Assembly: GCA_020002185.1 (NCBI GenBank)
Contig: CM034534.1
Coordinates: 14,965,964-15,029,963, forward strand
Direction of reading: 5' to 3'
Length of the DNA stretch: 64,000 nt
Origin: Paraescarpia echinospica
Taxonomy: Eukaryota > Annelida > Polychaeta > Sabellida > Siboglinidae
Shown: positions 45,389-56,900 of the stretch, piece by piece
Layout of the letters: every line of letters begins with the position of its first letter
Position numbering within the stretch: the stretch's first letter is position 1
Translations under genes and position numbers: made by a program
The notes under the pieces: model-generated
The model's input: the letters and a program-made list of their open reading frames with translations, nothing else
Told to the model about the DNA's origin: nothing
Databases searched by the model: none

Positions 45389-46519
45389 CTAAAGGTAAGT
45401 ATCTTCGACGGAACTGTCATTGTCATTCTCTGTACTAGCAGTACCGTTGTTGATGACTCTCACCTGGGGAAGTCTACCCGTCGGTTTGCCCTTCCGTCTG
45501 TCGACTGCCAACACACAGCATCCGCACGCGGTCTGAGTCAGCACATGTCGGAAACGTTTGTTGAAGGCGGCGTACATGACGAAGTTGACGGCCGAGTTTA
45601 GTAAGACGAGCATATCTGCTATGTTTGCTACATAGAACTGGTAGCCGTCGCATAATTTCTCGTCTTTCGATGTCACGTTCAACAACACCTTGCCAACTAG
45701 CGCCGGAACCTGGCAAATGATGAAGACGACGACGACGATGATGAGAACAAATGTCACACTGTCGTCTTGCTGTTGGCGACGATTCAACATCTCCATCCGC
45801 ATCTGTCGACTCGCCTTCAGCGCTTTCATCAGGCGAATGTTCAACACCGTCAGGACGAATATGGGCAGGGCCAGGAGGACTGTGCAATATAACGCATTAT
45901 CGTAGATAGTGTCATACAGCTTATCCGACCCGAGATTCGTTGTGCGTACGATTTTTGTGTACGTCGTGCCGTTGTCGTGCGATTCGTATATGATATGGTA
46001 CTCGGCGAATCTCGGGATGTTGTACAGGACAGCGAATAGAAGCATGCAGACCAACTCTTTCTTAACCTTCGAAATGGTGCACAATGTCAACGCCTTCAGC
46101 GGGAAACACACGGCGATGTAACGGTTGACGGCGACAAGCACGACTACCCATATAGAGGCGGTCTGAGCTACTAGCGCCGGAGGCAATATGCACACGAGTG
46201 TGTACGGGAATATCTCCCAGTACGCCTTCAGCCAGCCCATATAGACGAGGAACGACGGTATTGGGAAGATCGGAATTGCAAGCAGCAGTAATGCTGAGTC
46301 GACTACCGCGAGACTCTGGAATAGAAACGACGCCGTTGTTTTTATTTTGTCTTTCCAGAAAACGAGGAACGCAAGGCTGTTGCCGATGACACCAACAACG
46401 ATGAGCGTCCCCATGATAACTGTGTTGACGACGAACAAATAAAGATCGCAGCTCTGTTCGAGCGCCAAGTCGACATCGCCGCCCGACATGTTCCATGAGT
46501 TGTTTGCGTGTCCTGCCAT
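45389..46519 (-). CDS. Rhodopsin-class GPCR, FMRFamide-receptor-like, single exon
   Basis: An intact 376-residue seven-helix receptor without introns. The upstream Met at 46678 would add 53 basic residues, so I chose the Met at 46519: it starts MAGHANNSWNMS with two N-glycosylation sites, as expected for an extracellular N-terminus. Helices lie at about residues 28-52 (GNSLAF), 63-84, 112-134, 155-170, 208-230, 256-280 and 293-317. The DRY motif is NRY (132-134) followed by IAVCFPL. NPxxY is replaced by NSAVNFVMY (308-316). Helix 6 has ICQVPA where CWxP is usual. Cys110 is the usual helix-3 disulfide partner, but no Cys occurs in loop 2 before residue 212. The C-terminus is rich in Asn, Ser and Asp. 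Overall it resembles the invertebrate FMRFamide/peptide-receptor expansion; the ligand is unknown. Confidence 0.9.
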   Translation of the reverse strand: MAGHANNSWNMSGGDVDLALEQSCDLYLFVVNTVIMGTLIVVGVIGNSLAFLVFWKDKIKTTASFLFQSLAVVDSALLLLAIPIFPIPSFLVYMGWLKAYWEIFPYTLVCILPPALVAQTASIWVVVLVAVNRYIAVCFPLKALTLCTISKVKKELVCMLLFAVLYNIPRFAEYHIIYESHDNGTTYTKIVRTTNLGSDKLYDTIYDNALYCTVLLALPIFVLTVLNIRLMKALKASRQMRMEMLNRRQQQDDSVTFVLIIVVVVFIICQVPALVGKVLLNVTSKDEKLCDGYQFYVANIADMLVLLNSAVNFVMYAAFNKRFRHVLTQTACGCCVLAVDRRKGKPTGRLPQVRVINNGTASTENDNDSSVEDTYL

Positions 46520-47309
46520 CGTACGAAGCCTGACACTCGATGTCCACCGCGACAAACTGTTCTTGGAGGAGAAGACACTCAGTGGGAAACTACAGCGAAG
46601 CGGCAAAGTCCGTCGACACGAACTGACGCGGCGCGCGGCAATGGGGCTGGCAGAGGCGGAAACGAGGCGTGTACACAAGGCGCCGGGTCAACGAACATAG
46701 GACCACAGAGACCAGCCCATGTCAGTCGAACGCACTGGTTCATCCCGCCACTTAAGTGATTGGTCATTTATTATTTAATTTAATTGTTATTGTTGTTGTC
46801 TTGTACGTATCTGCTCATTCACAAGAACTTAAAGGTCAATAACGACCAATATTCAATAATCCTAAGTAAAATGTGACAATGTTGATCAAATCGGCAGCAA
46901 TAAATTAAATACCCATTTCGCTCCCTGCGCACCTTCTTCCCCCATCTCTTTGCCTCTAACCGCTCGTCCGTCCGTTCGCTGGTCTATCCGTCCGTCTGTT
47001 CCTCCCTCCATAGCTCCCTCCCTTTCTTCCTCCCTCCCTCTCTCTCGCCCTTCTTCCCGGCCTCTTCATATCTCCTCAAACCCTCACGACTGCCCTGATC
47101 CCAATACTCTCCCTTCAGCACTCCTCTATCGATATTCCTCTACCTCCGCTTTCACTTCCCTCCCCCATCAACCATCTTCTCTGTCATAGGCGCAGGAACG
47201 AAATTTGGGTGGGCTGAGCCGGAACTTTAGCACAACTCCGTTGTCGGATAGTGATAACGGAAGAAGGGGTGGGGGCAGGGGAGGGGGTTGCTGTTGAATA
47301 TTTTGTGTA
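46520..47309. other. GPCR 5' flank and pyrimidine-rich tract
   Basis: The 5' region of the receptor gene followed by CT-rich sequence at about 46920-47190 (TCCCTCCCTC-type). No other gene is recognised. Confidence 0.5.
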
Positions 47310-47540
47310 GGTTTTCAAATTTGTTTAAGCCCACCAGAAACCTCGAATTGTACCCCATCTTGAGGCTGTCCTACAAAACGCCATCTTCAGGCTCTCTAAA
47401 AACCTCGATTTGCAACCCTATTTTGAGGCTCGCCAGAAAACCCCATCTACAGGCTCTCCTAAATATTTCGATTTGCACCCCGCTGAGGCTCGCCTGAAAT
47501 AAAAACTTCAGGCTCACCAAAACAACATCAAATTGCACTC
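47310..47540. repeat. Tandem repeat, about 64-bp unit
   Basis: Three to four diverged units carrying ACCTCGATTTGCA.CCC, TTGAGGCTCGCC and CATCTTCAGGCTCTC elements in register. Confidence 0.75.
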
Positions 47541-47603
47541 AAAAATGTCTCCAATTTCCCTAAATATTGAGAGGGCTAATCCTATCTCCAGCTCACACTA
47601 AAA

Positions 47604-47830
47604 CGTGTCTCTGCCATCGTCTCTTTCTCCCTCCCACCGTCTATTTCTCCCTCCCATCGTCTCTTTCTCCTTCCCATCGCCTCCTTCTTCCTCACATCGT
47701 CTCTTTCTCCCTCCCATCGTCTCTTTCTCCTTCCCATCGCCTCCTTCTCCCTCACATCGTCTCTTTCTCCCTCCCATCGTGTCTTTCTCCCTCCCATTGT
47801 CTCTTTCTCCCTCCCACCGTCTCTTTCTCT
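47604..47830. repeat. Pyrimidine-rich minisatellite, 20-bp unit in 60-bp blocks
   Basis: A CTCTTTCTCCCTCCCATCGT unit is repeated about 11 times. A 60-bp higher-order block of three variants (..CCATCGC, ..CACATCGT, ..CCATCGT) is repeated. Long open frames on both strands here are by-products of the repeat. Confidence 0.9.
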
Positions 47831-48483
47831 CTTTTAGGATTTCGCTTGCAAACTACACTTTTCAATCAGTAGTTGATTTATTTATCTTAAATGCGATTTT
47901 ATGTTTCTTAGATATGTGCCGATTTTTGTAAACACCCGTGAACGGGGCATTAGTACCGGATTTGACGGTGTATAAATAAAGTTTATTATTATTAGTAGTA
48001 TTACTATTATTATGTTATGATGTTATAACCATTGATGCTCGTGAAAACAATTTGACATATATAATTGGTATGTTGTAACACGCTGATTACATCCTGGTGT
48101 GTGAGGTTTACAATAGTTATGTAGGCTTTTACACCAAGTTTGTGTCAAATTTAATATTCAAGGAAAAATGAGTCATAATACACCAAAATCACATAGAAGA
48201 AAAATTCTGCAGGATGTGCGATGCACCACATCCACCGTGAGGTATTGATCGATCAAGCCGGTTATAATAATGTGGAAGTTTGTAAAGGTCGTGGTTACCT
48301 CAAACTCCCATCGGATCGTCCAGACCACGAATTACCATAGTGGACTCTGAACACACGGAGTATGATAACAATACGTTTTTATAGATCCATGTCTCAATCA
48401 AAGTCATACAATACAGAACCAGTCGGTGGCAGCACCTATCAACCTGTGACGACAGGAAATCAGGAGGAGAACAACAACAATTT
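47831..48483. other. Spacer with a LINE-like 3' tail
   Basis: GGATTTGACGGTGTATAAAT (47959) followed by (TTA)n resembles the tail at 30826-30860. No gene is recognised. Confidence 0.4.
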
Positions 48484-49145
48484 TACTGATGTCACTGCTG
48501 GTTTTGTGATTCCATGCCCAGTTACTGGTTAAAGTGCCGTATTTTCAGAAATTGCCCCGCACTATATCTCCCGAAATCACGGTTCCGTGCCTCAAGGCGA
48601 TCGTACCCAGGCTTGAGGCATGTGGATAAGGGACAGAGTGAAGGGTGCGGATAGTCCCTTCTAGCACAGCAATACTGCCATCGAGTAATTTTCCGTATTT
48701 TAAGTGCTCCTTTTTCCGATATGAAAAGGGCGCCTTTTCTTAGAAGGGCAATTTGATTCTATTAGATCCGCCCCTGATCAATACCGTTGATGGGCAGAGG
48801 CGAAGGAATCTTGTTTGTATCTAATGATGGAACCTCGTACGGCCGTCTTCTGGAAGATTTACAATGCATCGTGTCCCTAGTGGTGGCCTAGAAGGTGCTC
48901 GGTTTTCTTGGGTCCGTGACCAAGAACCTCCAATTAAACCAAACAGTGCAGATGCATACGAGTAAATGCACCCGGGACTGCAGGACCATCCCACCAAGGT
49001 GGAATGGAATATGGCGCCGTGTTGGGCTGGTGGCCAACTCTACAGGTCTTGAGATTCCAGAAACCCAGAAGGCACAGCTTTAGCGCCATCGCGCCAATGC
49101 TGGAGACACTGATCAATCAACAGCTAACTACTATCGCCATCAATA
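48484..49145. repeat. Interspersed repeat family, copy 2
   Basis: A diverged direct-orientation relative of 25128-25670. It carries about 100 extra bases near 48790-48930 that include GGGTCCGTGACCAAGAACC. Confidence 0.75.
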
Positions 49146-50274
49146 GAACAAACCACCAAACGGGGAAATGGATGTTTCTGTTGGAGACTGTCTTCGTTAG
49201 TACAACAAATTAACTTTGGACGCTGCATAAGTGCATCGATCTCCTCCCAGGTGTCCAGGCTCACTCGCCTATTTCTCTGTTCATTATTTTGCTTCCTTAG
49301 ACTCACTGTCCTCTGATCTACAAATGCGCAAAGTTAGATTAATTGTTCTTCAGTGGACAAATTGAATGGTGAGACATTCTCCAGAGGGCGCCGCTGTAGC
49401 GTTACGTTCGATTTCCCCGGAAATTATTATTGGCTGCATGTTGTGATGCAATTGGCGCAAAAAAAATTATATGTTCTGCGGGCATGAATTTAAGATCAAG
49501 TTACTGTAGTTGGATAACAGTTGACGTTATAGTTATGATTCTGCAGAATCAACATCGGAGAAGGCGATATATGCAGTAACAGATAATGATTGCAACTGGT
49601 CTCGTCATACTAAAGCTATCACTGCAATTTAGAAGCCCAGTACAAAGCAAGCAATGTGTATACTTATTGGGATATATAATTATACATATATATTCTCGCA
49701 AGGCATATAAACAGGCAGTGAAACAATCACGTTTTGAGAAAATAAGTAAAAAAACACACACGTACACGCGGAGAGTGAGAGAGGGGAAAAAAGAGACGAG
49801 GAGGAAGCGGGAGAGAGAGAAAGAGAGTGAGATACCGACATAAAGACAAACAGACAGAGAGATACAGAGAGACAGATAGACTGACAGACATACAGACAGA
49901 CAGGGGCAGACAGTTTGAAAAACAAACATATCATTAAACAGACAAAGATAGTAAAATAAATGGAAACGGTAGAGATTAAGAGGACGGAGCCATGATAAAC
50001 TTAGCCATCTTGGAAATGTTAAGGTAATCGATTAACGACAATATGAGGTCATATAAAGTCAGTCCCTTATGGGACGACAGGTCAGAGACTGTGAGAGTTT
50101 GTCATTCATTGATATGAATGCAATAGTCATGTGTTTGAGAAGTTAGCCGGTCGTCCACTTATTTAGTTGGTCAACGGGAATTCCTAAGACCATCTACCCC
50201 ATAATAACTAGCAAATCTAAGTCTATCTTTCAACGTTAAGCGACAGCAAGCACTCCTCTGGTGTGTACACAGCC
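49146..50274. other. Spacer 3' of the PARP gene
   Basis: Contains the decayed partner of the 33.1-33.3 kb exon-like segment (about 49230-49390) and a purine-rich (GACA)n/(GAGA)n tract at about 49750-49930. No gene is recognised. The PARP 3' untranslated region presumably starts here on the minus strand. Confidence 0.45.
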
Positions 50275-53200
50275 TCATAAGAGTGTAATAAGATACTCCG
50301 GATAAGCCTGGTTATCCAAGAAAACGACGAATATGTCGGGAGAGTTAACGTTGTTAACGACCGTGTCGTACTTCAGGCCGGGAACAGACGGGTTGTCTGG
50401 TGGAACACGGTAAGCTGATTGGCCGTTAGTGTAATCGCCGGTCAGCACGAGGGACATGTAGACTCGTTTCACTCCATGCAAATCCGGAGTTGCGTAGGTG
50501 TCTCGTGTCGAATACTCTGAGCTCATAGCAAAGTAAACACCGTTGCCGTAGTCGGTCGCTGCAAAGAACAGAATCACATTAATAATAACCACTGATTCAG
50601 CTGACCATATAAACTCTGATCAACGGCGCACTAAACATTAAACACCATATGTGTGTATGTATGTATGTATATAGATATATATACACGGTGTACATACATA
50701 TAACATACAGATAACTACCAATTTAAACTGTTTTTAAGAAACTCTATATAAATATATATGAAGGGGGTCAGGACAAAATGTGATAAACACAATTTTTTGC
50801 CCAAACCACAACTAAACATTTGTTTAAACAAATGTTGAGCTAGGATACTATCTAATTTATACAAAAACGCAATCAATCCCCAAGTCCACAAAAGAGCGTT
50901 TGTTTTCAAAACACGATAAGCGCCATCCGTCTTTTTTTATTAAAACGCGATATATCCATGTTCAGCCAATCAAGTGCGGCGCACGCTTTATGAATAAACA
51001 GAATTTTGATAAGAAATTATTTAAAATCACATTTTGCATAGCAAATGTACAATAACTATTTTATAGTTTGCCACAATTCTCTATAATTTTGGATTCTAAA
51101 TATTATTATCAACTTAATTTACAAGTTGTTATTTAAACTTTGAGAATGAAACACAAAAGTGACTTTTTGTCAAAACAAAGAAAATGGATATATCGCATCT
51201 TGCCATGAAACCCTTCATATATATATATTTATATACCCCTGTATATATAAATATATATTTACTTGTATATATATATAATACTCCTAACAGCAGCATACGT
51301 TGACCAAATATGCATATGGGACTGCCTTAGACAGACTGCCGTTTTTAACCAGACCAAAGCCGGTTTGCATAACGTTTTGACCCCTGGTTGCATAGACAAT
51401 ATCTTTTATTTAAAAATTGTATATATATGCCGAAATGTGGGCTCTGTCAACCTGAGGGACAGGAGACTAGTATGGGCTCAGTCACAGGCCTGGCCTTGGG
51501 ATGTAGAGCCCACATTTCTCTCTTTAACTTAATCTCTTAATAAACGTCATTCATTTGGCCTTCTTTCATCACTATTCATGACTTGTGTTGGTGCTTGCAT
51601 AAATATATATTTACTTGTATATATATATAATACTCCTAACAGCAGCATACGTTGACCAAATATGCATATGGGACTGCCTTAGACAGACTGCCGTTTTTAA
51701 CCAGACCAAAGCCGGTTTGCATAACGTTTTGACCCCTGGTTGCATAGACAATATCTTTTATTTAAAAATTTGAACTGTTAGTATACGTAGTATACCCAGC
51801 CATATAATGATATCAATAATTTTGCAACCAAAAAATATTTGTGATTTTACGAGACGGAGGTTGTATATCCTATCTCTCATAACTGAGCAGTTGACCTATG
51901 CTGCCGTTAGGCTTATATATATGTATATACTTGTATATTGAGCATTTTGATTCACTGTAAATTTCTATCTCAGAATGCAACTTCAACAGTGACAAGATGA
52001 ATCTTGATTCGGAGATATATACAAGATATATATATATATACATATAATTATAATATATAAATTCAACCGTGACAAGATGAATCTTGATTGCGGACTTTCG
52101 ACTACTTGTTCTTTGTGTTTTATCACACATTATATCTATCATGTGTTATAACAGTTGTATATAATAGTTATAATAGGCCGTCCTCTTAGGATGCCGCAGT
52201 GTGTACCTCCCATAGTCTTGCTGCTGTCACGCAGCAGCGGCAGATGTTACGAAAACCTCCAAACGAATTAGTACAGTGCAAGTCCCATTTCCGGAATATA
52301 TAAATATGTTTGTAAGATGTGTGTATATGTGTGTGTGTGCGCGTGAGTGTGCGCGAGTGTGCGTTATCAGTGCATTCGGCCAAAATAAACACTGATGTGT
52401 TGTGAAATAGAAAGTATATTTTAAAAATGTTCTAGTACGCGTTGCGTTAATGTCTGATGATCCACATCTACAATGACTACGTTCCTGTGTCGCTACCTGC
52501 TTTTACCTGCAGTTGTAATAATATCTTAGTCATTGCTACTTGTGTTACAAAATACAAACTGCAGGACATCGATAGCTGTGTGGTCAGACTGGAAACGGTT
52601 ATTCTTTAACTAACCATTCTTGCCACAATAGCTGCGATTGAATCCACCCATGTTGATGTTTTGCACGGCATCAGCGCTTGTTCCGTGCCAGAGGCTCCGT
52701 TCTATGACGGCAGGCTGCCGCTTGCGTTTCTTCATTTCTTCTTTGCGTAACATGTACTGGCGATACAGGCCTGGGTTCTGAACTCTCTCAATCTGACAAA
52801 TACAACAAACGACGGTATATTAAGGTGTGAAGTAGGTCTATACATATATATGTACACGTGATACAAGGCCAAGTTGTCCAAATGAAGGCACTGAAAACGA
52901 ACTTCGTGTTGCTATCATGCGGTTTATATTAACATTGCATTTTATTCTAATTAATAGAATGACATATTATTATTTGCGTTAATTTGATAACTAATATTGC
53001 CTCCAGCATGTTTTACATTTTATCACATATTAGTTGTATTGTATTATAAATATATCAAGCTTCAAGTATAACCAATTTTAAATACCTTGTTTGAAGTATT
53101 ATACTTATAATTTCTTTAACATGGGTAGTTGTATTTCATGTGCATATGAGCAGAATTTCTATATTCTGGATATGTGGTGCTTTATATATAAAATATGTTA

Positions 53201-53930
53201 TTATTGGTATCACCTCACAAATTAGTATATCTAAACTTTCTCAATGAAAATAATATGACATTCGAGCCAAATCAATGAGTGGCATTATAGTCCTGAACAG
53301 ACAGAATTCATAGGCATGGTAGTTGTTAGGCGGGTATGGAGGTTCAGAACAAGTTGTGAAACATGTGATATGTTTGTGCTGCTGATACTAGTTGACTTGT
53401 TGAACATAGACGTAATTTGTTATGCAGTTACGCTGTTAGTTAATACAATCTCCTTCTTTACTGACATGCGTACAATATTACTGTACACAATGAACGAGCA
53501 ATCCTATGGAAACATACGTCGGTTAGCTGTTTGTGCGGTTGCTTATTACTATTGAGAACAAAATACTTTGAAACATGTACATTACATGACCACATTAAAC
53601 TGAATAGTAGAAGCATCTGAAAGTACGTTATTTGGAAAGGACTACCTTAGAAGTATTCACTATATTTATTTATATAGGTTTAAAATGTTGATGCAAACTG
53701 GTTTAATTGCAATGCCGGCCAAAATGTTGTGTATATATTGTAAATGTTTTGTAACACAGTTTAATGTGTTGTTTTCCTCACTTTGATGATCGCTCTAACA
53801 GTTCCTTGTGGAGAACTCATAAACTTGTCCTTCACACTCTGGAATTCACGGCTGGTTGGCTGCAACTCTTCCAACTTCACGTGTTCCGTGTTGCCCATAG
53901 AGGACCAGTTTGCAGGCAGATCAGTGCCAT
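50275..53930 (-). CDS. PARP14-like gene: ART catalytic domain exons
   Basis: Exons 53930-53782 (LPANWSSMGNTEHVKLEELQ, linker and first helix), 52792-52615 (IERVQNPGLYRQYM, then ERSLWHGTSADAVQNI) and 50558-50275 (DYGNGVYFAMSSEYS, RVYMSLVLTGDYTNG, SPDIFVVFLDNQAYPEYLI). The catalytic positions are His (LWHGTS), Tyr (GVYFA) and, in place of the Glu of PARP1, Ile (DIFVVF). An H-Y-I triad marks mono-ADP-ribosyltransferases. All flanking residues expected for NAD binding look intact. The stop TGA is at 50275-50277. Confidence 0.93.
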
Positions 53931-56900
53931 CTACAATGAAATAATATAGCCAGGTTCACTATGTATTTCGCTATCTTTTTGCAGACATTAGCAAACCTAT
54001 ACAATTTTTGAAACGTCATGGCAGGAGGAACCCAAAAACCAATGTTTACATTTACCAATAAGCATGTCAGGTGGCCATTTTGGATTTTTTTAAATGGCCA
54101 CCAAAATCAATTTCTCCTACCTTAATAACTGCGTCACCTACATCTATAATTCGTGCATCTAGATATTGGTTCTAGGGATCATAGCTTTCCAATTTCTTAC
54201 ATTTGGACTTTTCTGATATTCACATCTGCCATTTTTAAAGAAATTGATTTTGGCAGCCATTTTCTTAAAATTAAAAATGGCTGCCTTACGTGCTTATGGG
54301 CAAATGTAAACTTTGGTTTTTGTGTTCCTCATGGCGTTTCTAAAAATGTATTGGTTTGCGGATCTCCAGAAAAAAAACAATATATATATATATCATGACA
54401 TAATGAACCTGACTAATATGTAATGTTGCTGGTCTGGAAAGAGCATGTAGTAGTAGGTCTCTCTCGCACTCAAGCTCCCCCTTGCTCACCCTCGCTTTCT
54501 CCCTCTCTCCCTCCCTCCCTCCCTCCTTCGCCCTCTCTCTCTCCTCCTTCGGTCTGTCAATCTTTGCATATATTAAACCATTTCACCTTTCCACATATCA
54601 TTACTGAACATTTTCAACATAACTATAAAGTATAGATGAATAAACAATATGACATAGTTATTGTGAATGTTTGAATTGCACTTCTTACTTAGGTCGATAT
54701 CTAAATGACTTAATGTATGAAATATGTTGATTTCCACGGTTCCTGTTGGTGCCAGTGATGAACCGTGACATTCTGTTTACGATGTACCAACATTTGTTGA
54801 AAACAACTCCAAATACCCCATTTGAAAATAGGTTTTGTGTTTGTATCTAATTAAGTATACTATTACATAATATTTACCTCCGATGACACAGCGCTCGACG
54901 TCCACTGAAGAGTGCCTGGTTGTTGACATTTCAATCATGCTGTCAAATAGCACCAAGAAAACACCACCAGTGTCCTCGTCTTTCCACTGAAAGCTATCCT
55001 TCTTATCTTGGTATGCTATTTCCAACTGACAATTGGTGGTGGGTGGATAGTTTTTGAAGACACCTCCTTCAGCATATCTCCACTGAAACTGCAACACAAC
55101 AAAAACTTATAACAATTAAATAATTAAATACTATCTATGCAAGTATAGGGGAAGGTGGGGACCCATGGCCATAAAGTGAGCTTTGAGGCACCACCTGTAA
55201 CTTTGTTAATAATGGTCAGTTGTTTCTACTGGCGAGTACAATAGAAGCTACTACGACATCACAGCCATCTGACAAACAACTAACAACGAATGACCAACAG
55301 TGCGCAAAATCACTGTATGCGTTTAAACCTAAAACAAATTTCATGAGCACATCTCTTGTGTTTTGCAGTTTTTCTTATTCATTTACCATATGTATCGTAA
55401 TGTTGTCAATTATGGCAGTTCGACATTAACGTATGTATGTTCTATCAACACACATGATTAACTGTGATCAGGCACCCAGGAGCCAAGAAATATCTGGGCT
55501 GATAAATCGGTTCATGTGTCCCTATACTGACTGCAACTAATAAGTATTTGTTTGCGTTCATATGTTGTGATGGTAGCCACGTCTGAATATTAGATATATC
55601 ATCCGTTGAGTTTAGTGCAACATAAATTAAGTGGTTATGTTTTCCTGTAAAATAGAACACTACAATACCTGTATATAAGCTATGAAGATATGTAGCTTAA
55701 ACTATAAAAAAGTTGTAGGAAGGCTGAGTAATTAAAACATCACCTAGCATTAATAGTAAGCATTCATTGAAATAGATTATCCCCAGGAAGAGGAGTGGGA
55801 CCTAAGTCATGATAAGCCGGTTGTCGAAGATGTCTACTTGTGCCAGTAGCGTCATTTAGACCTCATTACTGTCATGTTAATATTAAGCACTGTATCACTT
55901 GTTCAGTATCAATAAAGCAGTGATAAACAGCTCAACTGTACCCATCTTCCACCACATACAATGTTCCAATAACACAGGAACAATATATTGTTCATAAACA
56001 CATGAACTCACACGCATACTAGATTCATGATGGATGTATTTGTGGTCAAGATATTGCGGTCATTGCCCCGGTATTGAAGTACATTAATACAGTACAAACG
56101 CGTCCCGCTCAATAAATAGTTGTATATTCCTTAACATAGGCATTGCAACATTGCTGTTGAATAGTGATTTGAATCATAACGCAAACAAATACGTACACAA
56201 AAAGGTACACACACATACACGCGCACGTACCCAATCATTCGCACATGCTTGTGCGCATGCACACACACCATTGACACACACAGAGGCGAGCAATATATAC
56301 TGAAAGACTGCGATGAATATAGGAAAATAAACATGATATGCATGACCATAATCTGCACCTGTTTTGAGATCACAGAGGCTACCCTTTCCTTCCCGTCAGC
56401 TTCAACCACATCTATGAAGATCTGTAAGATCTCAGCATGTGCTTGACTTGTGTTGGCAGCTGCACCGCGGATGACGATACGCTGGTCTGAAGGCGTCTTG
56501 GTAATATCTATTTTCACACCAAGCTTATCCTCTAGCGACCTTATTTGTGACATCTGTAAAAAAGGTATATATATTTCATTTATACTGAACAGGTAACTTG
56601 ATTTCTTTATTTTTGTCTTCATAGAACATTAGTAGGTGTCAGTATGAACATGTGTAGTATTAAACAAAACCAAGGCACTATCACCACATGTCACCAATCC
56701 GTCCTTTAAAAACTAGTATTTTTAGTGTGTCTGTGGAAAGTCCCTTTTCAGATTCTTGGAAACTGATGATGTTTCCATAGTGACGATCACGTATGCGTCA
56801 GCCCAGTTCAAACATAAATTCACCATGAATGCAGATCATATAGTCTGGTTATTCTCATGCCACTATGTTGTTGTATTATAATTACCTAAATGCATCATAC

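Noticed and set aside
45474..45887. Open frame antisense or out of frame to the GPCR
   Set aside because: Shadow of the receptor coding sequence in another frame.
47567..47931. 101- and 108-residue plus-strand proteins and a basic minus-strand one
   Set aside because: They are translations of the pyrimidine minisatellite.
49549..49934. Ser/Leu-rich minus-strand proteins
   Set aside because: They derive from a (GAGA)n/(GACA)n purine tract.
55445..55660. Possible extra PARP exon (minus strand) with acceptor TTTTACAG
   Set aside because: The phase-consistent model already joins 56359 to 55088; the frame has no recognised motif and no good donor.
56131..56358. Continuation of the KH exon frame past 56359
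   Set aside because: The frame runs into intron sequence after a GTGCAG donor; splicing to 55088 keeps phase and domain order.
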